From Mycobacterium bohemicum DSM 44277 (GTDB lineage: Bacteria; Actinomycetota; Actinomycetes; Mycobacteriales; Mycobacteriaceae): 64,000 bases of DNA. Shown in pieces: positions 55,394 through 63,363 of the stretch. The translations under genes were made by a program, and so were the position numbers. The notes beneath the pieces were generated by a model. That model was not told the origin of the DNA, did no database searches, and saw only the letters and a program-made list of their open reading frames with translations. The stretch covers positions 124,001-188,000 of the forward strand of contig NZ_CSTD01000001.1 in the NCBI RefSeq assembly GCF_001053185.1, in the 5' to 3' direction. Each line of letters starts with the position of its first letter. Positions within the stretch are counted from its first letter, which is position 1.

Positions 55394-56425
55394 TCAGTTG
55401 GTGCCGATCAGCCGGACCATGCCGCGCATCGCAGCTCTGCTTGCCCGGTAACGGATCTCGTCGATCATCGACCGGCCTGGCGGCGGATGCGCCGAGCCCA
55501 GCCGGGGAAACAGCGCCAGCGCGTTGGTGCGTTCGATGGCCTCCCGGGTTGAGGCGTCCTGAGCGAGATAGTCTTCCAAGCCGGCGGCGAACAGTTTTCC
55601 GGCCGCCACGGGCGCAAAAGGGAAGTCGGAGCCGAACGTGACGTGGCCCGGTTTCGCAAAGGCGAGCAATGTCGGCAGGGCGGCGGCGCTGGACGACAGC
55701 GCCGTGTCGAAATAGAAGCTGGAAAAGTCATCGAGGCTATCGGCGAGGCTGCGCCCGGTATCGCTCATGATCGACACCGCCATCCGGTAGGACGCGTACG
55801 GCACGAATCCGCCCGCATGGCTGAGAATGAACTTGATGCGGGGATACTTGCGCCGAATCCCATTGCGTACCAGTAGATAAGCTGCGCGAGTGGTGTCGAG
55901 CAGGAAGTCGGTGGCGAAGGGCAGGACGCCGGCAACCGCGGGCCCGGGCAGGTCGGCCGGGTGGATGAAAACTACGGCCGCGCGCGCGTCGAGGGCCGCA
56001 AAGAGATCGTCTTGGCCGTCCTGACCGATGTAGGTGCCGGCGCTGTTGGCCAAGAGCACCACGCCGTCGGCGCGCAGCTCGTCGAGCGCCCGAACCGCCT
56101 CGGCGACCGACTGTTCAAAATGAGGCGTCGGCAGCGTGGCGAAGAACCCGAATCGATCCGGCCGCGAGGCGACCAGCGCGGCGTTGTAATCGTTGATGTC
56201 CCGGGCCAGGGCGGCCGCCTCCGCGGGTTTCGGCAAGAACGTTGTTCCCGGAGTCGACACCGACAGGATCGCGGTGGCGACGCTCAAGTCGGACATTGCC
56301 TGCAGGGCGGCTTCCGGGCTCCAGTCGGGCAGAGCCCGGCCCCCCGCGTCGTCAAAGTTCGCCTTGCTCAACGCCTTGCGGTAGTCGGGCGGGATGAGAT
56401 GGGCGTGGGTGTCGATGCGATGCAC
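55394..56425 (-). CDS. Amidohydrolase (ACMSD-like)
   Basis: 343 residues of amidohydrolase-2 family. Metal ligands are visible: HAH in DTHAHLIP, His in FIHPADLPG, His in LSHAGGF, Asp in FGSDFPFAP. Relatives decarboxylate aromatic or enol acids (aminocarboxymuconate semialdehyde, resorcylate). Its promoter carries the second copy of the TGTAGCG operator, placed between a -35 (TTGACT) and a -10 (TAGCGT). Confidence 0.83.
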   Translation of the reverse strand: MHRIDTHAHLIPPDYRKALSKANFDDAGGRALPDWSPEAALQAMSDLSVATAILSVSTPGTTFLPKPAEAAALARDINDYNAALVASRPDRFGFFATLPTPHFEQSVAEAVRALDELRADGVVLLANSAGTYIGQDGQDDLFAALDARAAVVFIHPADLPGPAVAGVLPFATDFLLDTTRAAYLLVRNGIRRKYPRIKFILSHAGGFVPYASYRMAVSIMSDTGRSLADSLDDFSSFYFDTALSSSAAALPTLLAFAKPGHVTFGSDFPFAPVAAGKLFAAGLEDYLAQDASTREAIERTNALALFPRLGSAHPPPGRSMIDEIRYRASRAAMRGMVRLIGTN

Positions 56426-56474
56426 GGGTACCTGCTCGGTCAGCTGTCGGCGATGGAGTGACCCACTACGCTAA

Positions 56475-56490
56475 TGTAGCGAACGCTACA
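56475..56490. promoter_or_regulatory. TetR-type operator, copy 2
   Basis: TGTAGCG-AA-CGCTACA, perfect 7-bp arms, about 50 bases before the amidohydrolase start. On the minus strand TTGACT (56497-56492) and TAGCGT (56473-56468) frame it with an 18-bp spacer, so bound repressor would block the polymerase. No TetR gene is adjacent; the nearest in the window is at 36882. Confidence 0.65.
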
Positions 56491-56547
56491 GAGTCAATTT
56501 CGTCGCTTTGCTCAGCGTCATCCAGGGCCGACAGCGCCGAGCGCCTG

Positions 56548-56847
56548 TCAGAAGCATCCGCTCACATGGATACGCCGGCCGGCACCCACGCAGACGTTCA
56601 CCGGCGGCGGGGGTGGTGGGGGCGGAAAGTCTCCCGGCAGCGGCGCGTAGGCGCCCGGCGGCGGCACGTACGTGTTGACCGTATCGGCCACGTTGGTACA
56701 TCCGCTCACCGAGACGCGGTAGCCCACACTCGCGCACACGTCCGCGTTGGCGGCACCGGGCTGGGCGACCGCGCACATCTCGGCAATGGCCGTCAGGGCC
56801 ATCACCGCGATCCCGCCGACGGTCCAAGACCGCATCCACGATTTCAT
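56548..56847 (-). CDS. Small secreted Pro-rich protein with paired Cys repeats
   Basis: 99 residues. Signal peptide (VGGIAVMALTAIAEMCAVA), then two related units, VCASVGYRVSVSGC and VCVGAGRRIHVSGC, separated by a proline-rich stretch. Each Cys pair may form a disulfide. ATG 56847 follows AAAGGAT. No named family; similar proteins occur in mycobacteria. Confidence 0.68.
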   Translation of the reverse strand: MKSWMRSWTVGGIAVMALTAIAEMCAVAQPGAANADVCASVGYRVSVSGCTNVADTVNTYVPPPGAYAPLPGDFPPPPPPPPVNVCVGAGRRIHVSGCF

Positions 56848-56918
56848 CGGGACATCCTTTCCATCCCCTGCATGCACGTAAGCCTAGGCAGGCCAAGCTG
56901 TATGGGCGTCCCAATCGA

Positions 56919-57308
56919 CTAGGAAGGCGAGCCGCCCTCCCCAAGCAACGGCGTCCAATTGCAGCGCTGCTTGATATCGGTCAAGGGCTGACGGATGCGC
57001 TCGAGATCGGCTTGTTCCTCCGGGTTGGCGTTGAAGTAGTTCTGCACGTCGTCGCGGAGCTGGTCTTTAGGCGCGTCCTGCAGGCCGGTGTAGAACACGT
57101 TGAGGTCCGGGTGCGTGAAGAGGTAGCTCGACAGCGCCGCCCCGACACCGGTTGCGACACCGGCAACGTCCGCTGCGGTGCAGTTGGCCGGCCGGGGTTG
57201 CGGGTCTGCCGTCGCAATCGCCGCGCTGGCCGATAACAGCGTGCCGGTTGCGGCGGCGGCGCCGACCACGCCGAGTACCACCCGGCGGGGGAGCAGATCC
57301 AGAAACAT
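56919..57308 (-). CDS. Haemophore-like (Rv0203/MHB-type) secreted protein
   Basis: 129 residues with a signal peptide ending ATADP and the mycobacterial haem-binding domain: NCTAADVAGVATGVGAAL, SSYLFTHPDLNVF, then PLTDIKQRC, the two Cys forming the expected disulfide. Rv0203 takes haem to MmpL3/11; the haem-contact Tyr is within SSYLF. ATG 57308 follows GGAGG; TTG 57311 is less likely. Confidence 0.82.
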   Translation of the reverse strand: MFLDLLPRRVVLGVVGAAAATGTLLSASAAIATADPQPRPANCTAADVAGVATGVGAALSSYLFTHPDLNVFYTGLQDAPKDQLRDDVQNYFNANPEEQADLERIRQPLTDIKQRCNWTPLLGEGGSPS

Positions 57309-57484
57309 CAATCGCCTCCTTGGGTCGCGGCTCGGGCGCGTCGCGACATCACGTCAACTCTGGACCCCCGCCCGCGCTCCGACTCGGGCCGAAAGTCACC
57401 TCGAAGACGTACAACCGTCACCATCACCGCGGCATGTTTCGAACGGATGTGCGATGGCTATCCCTGCGTGCGGAGGTGAGAGAC

Positions 57485-57694
57485 ATGCAGGACGACACGC
57501 AGCAGGCCCCGATGGAGACCCCGGAAAAGGACAGGTCCCAGTGGGTAACCGGTGACGAGCCGATGACCGGTCCGCAGCGCAGCTACCTACATACGTTGGG
57601 GCAGGAGGCCGGGCGCGACATCCCCGGCGAGATGACGAAGGCCGAAGCGTCGGCGCTCATCGACGAGTTGCAGCAGCAGACGGGACGCGGGTGA
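57485..57694 (+). CDS. DUF3072 small protein
   Basis: 69 residues: a disordered acidic start then TGPQRSYLHTLGQEAGRDIP and TKAEASALIDELQ, the DUF3072 pattern. Likely cytoplasmic, function unknown. ATG 57485 follows GGAGGTGAGAG. Its stop abuts the convergent YihY gene. Confidence 0.83.
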   Translation: MQDDTQQAPMETPEKDRSQWVTGDEPMTGPQRSYLHTLGQEAGRDIPGEMTKAEASALIDELQQQTGRG

Positions 57695-58702
57695 TCAACC
57701 GGCGCGCGGAGCCGGCGTCGACGGCGCCGGCTCTTCGGCCGCCTTCCGTGAGAGGTCACGGAACCTGACACTGACGCGCTGAAAGCCTTTGACCTGTTCG
57801 GCTTTCGCCTTCTTGGTGTAGGTCTTGCGATCCGCCGCGGTGAGGTCTACGTCGTCGGTGAACGGGGCAAGCAACGCGCGCGGATGCAGCCGTTCCACGA
57901 GGACGACGTTGATCTCGGCGCACAGCACGAGCGTCGACGACACCAGGAACAGGAAGGCGAGCAAGCCGAGCACCAGCGCGAAGACGCTGTTGGTCGCGCT
58001 GGCGCTCTTCACCGTGTGCGCGACGTAGCCCGCGCCGAACCACTGCAGCACCTGCCAGATGATGGCCGCGGCGACCGCTCCCGGCATGACCTGGCGGTAC
58101 GTCAGGTCGCGGGCGGTGGTGACGCGGAACGCCACCAGGCAGATCAACCCGTTGATGACCACGGCGACAAGCACGAGCCCGAGTTTCGCGGGAATGCCCA
58201 GCGACCCGATCGCGTGTCCCGCCGCGGAGATGACGGTGGCCCCGGCCGCCGCCGAGCCCAGCACAACGAGCAGAAGCAGGCTGCGCACGCGGGATCGAAG
58301 GACGTTGGGCCGCTTGTTGCGCGGGACGGCCCACACCGAGTCCATCGCGTTCTGCACGGCCTGGCCGACGCCCAGGCCGCCGTAGAGCGCGCCCAGGACA
58401 CCCACGACCACGGCGACCGTGCCGCCGCTGAGTCCCTGGGGCTGATGCAGCTGGTCACCGATCACGGGGAACTGGCTCAATGTGCTCTGCAGCACCTCGT
58501 GCTGCAGGTCGGGCCGCCCGGCGAGGATGACCCCAAGGCCGGTGGTCAGCAGCAGCAGCAAGGGGAACAGGGAGACGAATCCGTAGTACGTGATCAGGGC
58601 GGACAAGTAGCCCCCCTGATCGTCGAGGTACTTGTAGATGACGGCCACGACGACGCCGACGGCGCGGTTGCGCCGCTGCAGCCTGTCCAGCCAGCCGACC
58701 AT
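57695..58702 (-). CDS. YihY/BrkB-family membrane protein
   Basis: 335 residues with six membrane segments; the family start YLDDQGGYLSALITYYGFVS and the Gly-rich loops GVLGALYGGLG are present. Often called virulence factor BrkB or ribonuclease BN by mistake; it is a putative inner membrane transporter or flippase. The C-terminus is basic and cytoplasmic. ATG 58702. Confidence 0.87.
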   Translation of the reverse strand: MVGWLDRLQRRNRAVGVVVAVIYKYLDDQGGYLSALITYYGFVSLFPLLLLLTTGLGVILAGRPDLQHEVLQSTLSQFPVIGDQLHQPQGLSGGTVAVVVGVLGALYGGLGVGQAVQNAMDSVWAVPRNKRPNVLRSRVRSLLLLVVLGSAAAGATVISAAGHAIGSLGIPAKLGLVLVAVVINGLICLVAFRVTTARDLTYRQVMPGAVAAAIIWQVLQWFGAGYVAHTVKSASATNSVFALVLGLLAFLFLVSSTLVLCAEINVVLVERLHPRALLAPFTDDVDLTAADRKTYTKKAKAEQVKGFQRVSVRFRDLSRKAAEEPAPSTPAPRAG

Positions 58703-58820
58703 CGTCGATCAACTCTCCACGGAAAGCGGACGCCCAATTGATGGGCTGGCCACGTCATACCCGGATTTTTCGATCGCCAACCGCGTGGTCGAAGCGCCCA
58801 TCTCGTGCCACGATGTCGCA

Positions 58821-59252
58821 ATGAGTGACGACGCCATGAGTTCGGAGCGTGACTTCAACCAACGCAACATCGACGAGTTCCGGCGCAACGGCGGCAAGGT
58901 GGGCGGCCAGTTCGAGGGGTTCCCGTTGCTGTTGCTGACCTCGACGGGTGCCCGAAGCGGGGCCCAGCGGGTGAACCCGGTGGCGTACTTCGACGTCGAC
59001 GGCAAGATCTACATCGTCGGCTCCGCGGCGGGCCGGGACAACAATCCCGCCTGGGTGCACAATCTGCGCGCCGACCCCCAGGTGTCGGTGGAGATCGGCT
59101 CGGACCCGGCGAAACCGGCGACGGCGCGCGAATTGCCTACCGATGAAAGGGATTCGATCTACCCGGTCATCGTCGAGCGGGCCCCGGGATTCGGCGAGTA
59201 TCAGCAGAAAACCGACCGTGTCATTCCGGTCTTCGAATTGATCACCGGCTGA
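58821..59252 (+). CDS. Deazaflavin-dependent nitroreductase-family protein
   Basis: 143 residues, second DDN-type protein of the window. LLLLTSTGARSGAQRVNPV is the family strand-loop and SAAGRDNNPAWVHNLRADP the F420-phosphate region. ATG 58821 was selected because the family begins here; the open frame upstream runs into the divergent gene. Confidence 0.85.
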   Translation: MSDDAMSSERDFNQRNIDEFRRNGGKVGGQFEGFPLLLLTSTGARSGAQRVNPVAYFDVDGKIYIVGSAAGRDNNPAWVHNLRADPQVSVEIGSDPAKPATARELPTDERDSIYPVIVERAPGFGEYQQKTDRVIPVFELITG

Positions 59253-59266
59253 AGGATAGGAACGAC

Positions 59267-59593
59267 ATGAACGACGCGATCACCGTGACGAGCCATCGAC
59301 GTCCATGGGCGCGGGACCGGAGCAACGGTTCGGCCGTGCGCTACTTGCGGCGTGGCACATGCGCTTTCGTGCTGGCCCTCCTGCCGCTGACCGGATTGGT
59401 CGTCGCGGCGCCGAGCCGGGCGGACGACTGTGCGCCCGGCTGGGTGTGGAACCCCAACACCAACCAGTGCGTGTTCTGGCTTCCGGCCGCCAACGGACCG
59501 GGCGGCCCGGGCGGCCCGGGCGGGCCCGGGGGACCCGGCGGACCGGGAGGGCCCGGTGGTCCGGGCGGTCCCGGCGGGCCCGGGCCGCGCTAG
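59267..59593 (+). CDS. Secreted small protein with Gly-Pro-Gly tail
   Basis: 108 residues. Signal peptide (CAFVLALLPLTGLVVAA), a short core with two Cys (DDCAPGWVWNPNTNQC) and then about 35 residues of (GGP)n repeats. The core matches small mycobacterial secreted proteins of unknown role. ATG 59267 with AGGA upstream, 14 bases after the nitroreductase stop. Confidence 0.72.
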   Translation: MNDAITVTSHRRPWARDRSNGSAVRYLRRGTCAFVLALLPLTGLVVAAPSRADDCAPGWVWNPNTNQCVFWLPAANGPGGPGGPGGPGGPGGPGGPGGPGGPGGPGPR

Positions 59594-59621
59594 GTAACTC
59601 GGCCGCCGGGCGACGACGGTT

Positions 59622-60749
59622 TCATCCGGCGCGCTCCGGCAGGGCGATGCGCTCTTCGATGCGTCCGTAGCGCCAGATCAGCAGGGCCACGGCCCAGGTC
59701 AGGACGAACAAACCGACGATGCCGTAGCCGAGTGCGTTGAGGTTCAGCCCGCCGACCCACGTCCAGAAGGTGCCCCGCCAACCGAGTTGATCGGCGAGCA
59801 GGCCGAGCAGTTCGACCGTCCCGATGAGCAGCGCGACGACGACCGACAGGGCCGTGACGGTGATGTTGTAGTAGATCTTGCGCACCGGGTGCGAAAACGC
59901 CCAGCCATAGGCGAAGTTCATGAACGAGCCATCCAGGGTGTCCAGCAGGCACATGCCGGCGGTGAACAGGATGGGCAGGCACACGATGGCATACCACGGC
60001 AGTCCGGCGGCCGCGCTCGTGCCGGCCAGCACCAGCAGGGCGATCTCGGTAGCGGTGTCGAATCCCAGCCCGAACAGCAGCCCGACCGGATAGCAGTGCC
60101 ACGACTTGGTGATCGAGTTGGTCAGGCGGCCCAGGAACCGGTTGAGCAGGCCACGATTGGCCAGGTGCCGCTCGAGTTCGGCTTCGTCCGTCTGCGGGTC
60201 GTAGTGGCCGCGGCGCAGCCGGATGAACACCCGCACGATGCCGACCAGGATGATGACGTTGATGATGGCGATGGCATACAGAAAGGCGCCCGAGATGCCG
60301 GTGCCGATCAGGCCCGTGTAGTGGTGCAGCCCCGAGGAGTCGTCTTGCAGGGGCCCGGCGATGGTCTTGACGCCGGCGGCCAGCAGGATCGCCAGGGCGA
60401 ACACCACCGTGGAGTGACCCAGGGAGAAGAAGAATCCGACGGCCAGGGGCCGTCGCCCCTCCTGCATCAGTTTGCGGGTGGTGTTGTCGATCGCGGCGAT
60501 GTGGTCGGCGTCGAACGCGTGCCGCATGCCCAGGGTGTAGGCCGTCAAACCGACACCGGCGCCAAAGGCCTTGCCCCCCATAGTGAGCCGGGCCGGCTCC
60601 ACCAGCAGCGTCAGCGTGAGCCATCCCACCACGTGCAAGGCGATGATCACCGCCAGCATTGCGCCCAGCCGCCACCATTCATCGGGCCGCAGGGACGAAA
60701 TCACCCGCCGCCATGGCGGAGGAGACGAGCCGAAGGCATCGTCCGCCAT
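59622..60749 (-). CDS. nicT: NiCoT-family nickel/cobalt transporter
   Basis: 375 residues, eight membrane segments. Signature motifs [34 protein letters not shown] and [10 protein letters not shown] are all present, the His/Asp residues carrying the metal. High-affinity uptake of Ni (urease, hydrogenase) or Co. Homologue of Rv2856. ATG 60749; no nickel riboswitch is evident upstream. Confidence 0.93.
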   Translation of the reverse strand: MADDAFGSSPPPWRRVISSLRPDEWWRLGAMLAVIIALHVVGWLTLTLLVEPARLTMGGKAFGAGVGLTAYTLGMRHAFDADHIAAIDNTTRKLMQEGRRPLAVGFFFSLGHSTVVFALAILLAAGVKTIAGPLQDDSSGLHHYTGLIGTGISGAFLYAIAIINVIILVGIVRVFIRLRRGHYDPQTDEAELERHLANRGLLNRFLGRLTNSITKSWHCYPVGLLFGLGFDTATEIALLVLAGTSAAAGLPWYAIVCLPILFTAGMCLLDTLDGSFMNFAYGWAFSHPVRKIYYNITVTALSVVVALLIGTVELLGLLADQLGWRGTFWTWVGGLNLNALGYGIVGLFVLTWAVALLIWRYGRIEERIALPERAG

Positions 60750-60864
60750 GTCGGGGCTCCTCGGTGTTGGCCGTCAACCACTTCTTTCCCAGACTAGTGA
60801 CCGGTGTCAGATGCAATCAAGTTGCAGGAGGCTCTCGCCGGAACCCGTCGCGGCCGCGGTTCGT

Positions 60865-60879
60865 TATACTTGCTAAGTA
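60865..60879. promoter_or_regulatory. Palindrome at the methyltransferase promoter
   Basis: ATACTT-GCT-AAGTAT, perfect 6-3-6, overlapping a -10-like TATACT (60864-60869), about 30 bases before the methyltransferase start. A MarR-type operator in appearance; no regulator adjoins. Confidence 0.5.
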
Positions 60880-60907
60880 TCCCGATGCCAACTTGGAGGG
60901 CAGGCGC

Positions 60908-61840
60908 ATGCCACGTACAGACAACGACACCTGGGATTTGGCCACCAGCGTCGGCGCGACGGCCACGATGGTGGCGGCCGCGCGGGCGGTCGCGACTAGG
61001 GCGGAAAACCCGCCGATCCAGGACCGATTCGCCGAGCCGTTGGTCCGGGCCGTGGGGGTGGACTTCTTGACGCGCTGGGCTTCGGGCGACTTGGACGCCG
61101 CCGACGTCGACGTAGAGGACTCCTCCTGGAAGCTCCAGCACATGCCCGACGCGATGGCCGCCCGCACGCGGTTCTTCGACACGTTCTTCGAGGCCGCGAT
61201 GCAGGCGGGAATCCGCCAGGCGGTGATCCTCGCGTCAGGCCTCGATGCCCGCGCCTACCGGCTGCCGTGGCCGGCTGATACGACCGTGTTCGAGGTCGAC
61301 CAGCCTCCGGTGATCGCGTTCAAGACGACCACGCTGGCCGGGCTGGGCGCCGAGCCGACCGCCGACCTTCGCACCGTGGCCGTCGACCTTCGGCATGACT
61401 GGCCGAAAGCCTTGGTGGAAAACGGGTTTGACCAGACGCGGCCCACGGCGTGGATCGCCGAGGGGCTCTTCGGGTATCTCCCGCCGGAAGCTCAGGACCG
61501 GCTACTGGACAACATCACCGCCCTCAGCGCCGACGGCAGCCGGCTGGCCTGCGAGGCCATCCCGGACATGCCCGACGTGGATCGCGAGCGGGCGCGGGAG
61601 ACGATGCGCAGAGCCACCGACAAGTGGCGTGAACACGGCTTCGACCTCGAGTTCGCCGACCTCGGCTACGAGGGGGAGCGCAACGACGTCGCCGCCTACC
61701 TGCGGGACCGGGGATGGCGGTCGGTCGGCACCCCGATGAGTGCGCTGTTGGCCGACAACGGCCTTGCGCCGATCCCAAGGCAGGAGGGCTCGGTGTCGAT
61801 GGCCGACACCATCTACTACAGCTCAGTGCTGGGCCAATGA
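60908..61840 (+). CDS. UPF0677/leucine carboxyl methyltransferase-type SAM enzyme
   Basis: 310 residues of the family with many copies in mycobacteria. The start [17 protein letters not shown], the SAM loop [15 protein letters not shown] and FEVDQPPVI are diagnostic; EGLFGYLP is the substrate-side motif. O-methyltransferase of unknown lipid or acid. ATG 60908 behind GGAGGGCAGG. Confidence 0.9.
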   Translation: MPRTDNDTWDLATSVGATATMVAAARAVATRAENPPIQDRFAEPLVRAVGVDFLTRWASGDLDAADVDVEDSSWKLQHMPDAMAARTRFFDTFFEAAMQAGIRQAVILASGLDARAYRLPWPADTTVFEVDQPPVIAFKTTTLAGLGAEPTADLRTVAVDLRHDWPKALVENGFDQTRPTAWIAEGLFGYLPPEAQDRLLDNITALSADGSRLACEAIPDMPDVDRERARETMRRATDKWREHGFDLEFADLGYEGERNDVAAYLRDRGWRSVGTPMSALLADNGLAPIPRQEGSVSMADTIYYSSVLGQ

Positions 61841-62475
61841 CGGACGCGCCTCGTCGCGGGCTCAACGACGCGGTCACGCGGATGTGGGGCTTCCTCGCGC
61901 CCGCGTACGACCTGCCGCTGCTGCAGCGATGGATATACCGCCCGCCGCACGACGAGGTGATCGCCGCGCTGCGCGGGCATCGGGCCCGCCGCATCGCGGA
62001 CATCGCCTGCGGCACAGGCATACTCAGCGATCGGATTGAGCGCGAGCTGCGTCCCGAAGAGATTTACGGGGTCGACATGTCCGACGGCATGCTCGCCCAG
62101 GCTCGTGCTCGATCAACCCGGGTGCAGTGGTTGCGCGCGCCCGCCGAGCAATTGCCTTTCGCTGACGGCGCGCTCGATGCCGTGGTGACCACCTCGGCAT
62201 TTCACTTCTTCGACCAACCCGCGGCCCTGCGGGAGTTCCATCGCGTGCTCGCGCCCGGCGGACTGGTGGCGGTCGCCGCCCTGAGCACACGCCAGCCGTG
62301 GCTGCAAGCGCCCAGTCAATGGAAACCTCAACACAACCCGTCGCCTGAGGAGATGCGGGCGCTGTTTAAGGGTGCCGGGTTTGAAATCAGCGATCAGCAC
62401 CGCGTTCGGCGTCCGGTGTGGACGTCGATCGTGTCCGACCTGATAACGGTGGGTGTCAAGAGCCGGGCAACCTAG
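61837..62475 (+). CDS. Class I SAM methyltransferase
   Basis: 212 residues. SAM motif I is [13 protein letters not shown], motif [14 protein letters not shown] and the post-motif [14 protein letters not shown]. Ubiquinone/menaquinone methyltransferase-like but short. ATG 61837 overlaps the previous stop (ATGA), so the two methyltransferases form an operon under the ATACTT palindrome. Confidence 0.87.
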   Translation: MTDAPRRGLNDAVTRMWGFLAPAYDLPLLQRWIYRPPHDEVIAALRGHRARRIADIACGTGILSDRIERELRPEEIYGVDMSDGMLAQARARSTRVQWLRAPAEQLPFADGALDAVVTTSAFHFFDQPAALREFHRVLAPGGLVAVAALSTRQPWLQAPSQWKPQHNPSPEEMRALFKGAGFEISDQHRVRRPVWTSIVSDLITVGVKSRAT

Positions 62476-62629
62476 GCCGCCTGCCGACGCGGCGGTCCGA
62501 CGGCGCCGACACCCCGAGCCGCCCAGCGCCGACGGCTTCGCGATTTCCCTGGCGGTGGACGACGGGCACTACCCGTGAGGGGTCGACGTCCCACCTGTCA
62601 CGCTGGTCACGGCTGGAGAAGGACTTGGC

Positions 62630-62685
62630 TTTGTGCCCGCCTCATAGCGACAGGCGCTCCGCTGTCGCTATGAGGCGGGCACAAA
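62630..62685. repeat. 24-bp perfect inverted repeat
   Basis: Arms of 24 bases (62630-62653 and 62662-62685) around GCGCTCCG. The arms begin TTTGTGCCCGCCTCATAGCG. Too long for a normal terminator; it resembles a palindromic intergenic repeat or miniature element end, and could still terminate the methyltransferase operon. Confidence 0.75.
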
Positions 62686-62713
62686 GAGGAATCCCAAAGA
62701 TCTTGTGACTGCT

Positions 62714-62778
62714 GGGGACTAACGGTTCGCGGGGCACCGCTGCATGACGGCCGCTTCGCCAAGCGGCGAAGCGGCCGT
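62714..62778 (+). repeat. 65-bp repeat, copy 1 (inverted to copy 2)
   Basis: Identical to the complement of 62902-62966. It contains the hairpin GCATGACGGCCGCTTCGCC-AAGC- and its complement (62742-62783, 19-bp arms), which lies just after the stop of the C-terminal gene fragment and looks like that gene's own terminator. Confidence 0.8.
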
Positions 62779-62794
62779 CATGCGGGCCGGGTCT

Positions 62795-63107
62795 TTACAG
62801 CGGAATCCAGACTCCGAAGAAGTTGAAGCCCCACTGGTTGAATCCGGGATTCCACATCGGGGTTTCCTGGTAGCCGTAGTAGTTGATCGGGCCGTACACC
62901 CACGGCCGCTTCGCCGCTTGGCGAAGCGGCCGTCATGCAGCGGTGCCCCGCGAACCGTTAGTCCCCGGCGGGCGGCGCGCCATGCCCGGCCGCCGGAGCG
63001 GGCGGTGGCCCCGGAGCGGCGCTGGCCGCACCTGCACCGACACCCAACGCCGCGGCGCCGAGGGCACCGGCAATCGCGATCCCCCCGAAGAATTTATTGA
63101 AATTCAT
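62795..63107 (-). pseudogene. Small secreted protein gene split by an inverted repeat copy
   Basis: From ATG 63107 the frame MNFNKFFGGIAIAGALGA begins a signal peptide and Pro-rich mature part, ending prematurely after 49 residues at TAA 62958-62960, a stop supplied by the repeat copy. In another frame, 62905-62795 reads PWVYGPINYYGYQETP then WGFNFFGVWIPL and a TAA, the aromatic-rich C-terminus typical of these proteins. The 65-bp copy at 62902-62966 lies exactly between them. The encoded truncated peptide might still be made and secreted. Confidence 0.65.
62902..62966 (-). repeat. 65-bp repeat, copy 2 (inside the secreted protein gene)
   Basis: Exact reverse complement of 62714-62778. It retains a 14-bp-arm hairpin (62902-62915/62920-62933, loop GCTT) and replaces the middle of the gene. 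Confidence 0.8.
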
Positions 63108-63363
63108 TGGTCCTCACCTATCTACTAGGAATCTGGCCTGACCCCCTACGGCTTCGACGCTAGGCAGAGTCCCTATGGCTGGGCTTTGAATTACCCATGC
63201 GGAACTTTTAGGTCGCCTCGGGTGTGAGCTCTGGCACGCGACACCCCCCGAGCGGCCGCGCCGCCAGTTCACACTCGGCGCCATCCAGCCCGGGCGGTCC
63301 CACCAGGCCAGGCAAGGCTACGTTTGGTGGTTCGCCGAGCTCACGCTGGATATCGTTGCCGGC

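Noticed and set aside
59500..59593. GGC-CCG repeat run as a CRISPR or microsatellite element
   Set aside because: It is the codon repeat for the Gly-Pro-Gly tail of the secreted protein; there are no spacers.
60750..60907. Nickel/cobalt or cobalamin riboswitch near the NiCoT gene
   Set aside because: The leader is under 50 bases on that strand and contains none of the conserved riboswitch elements.
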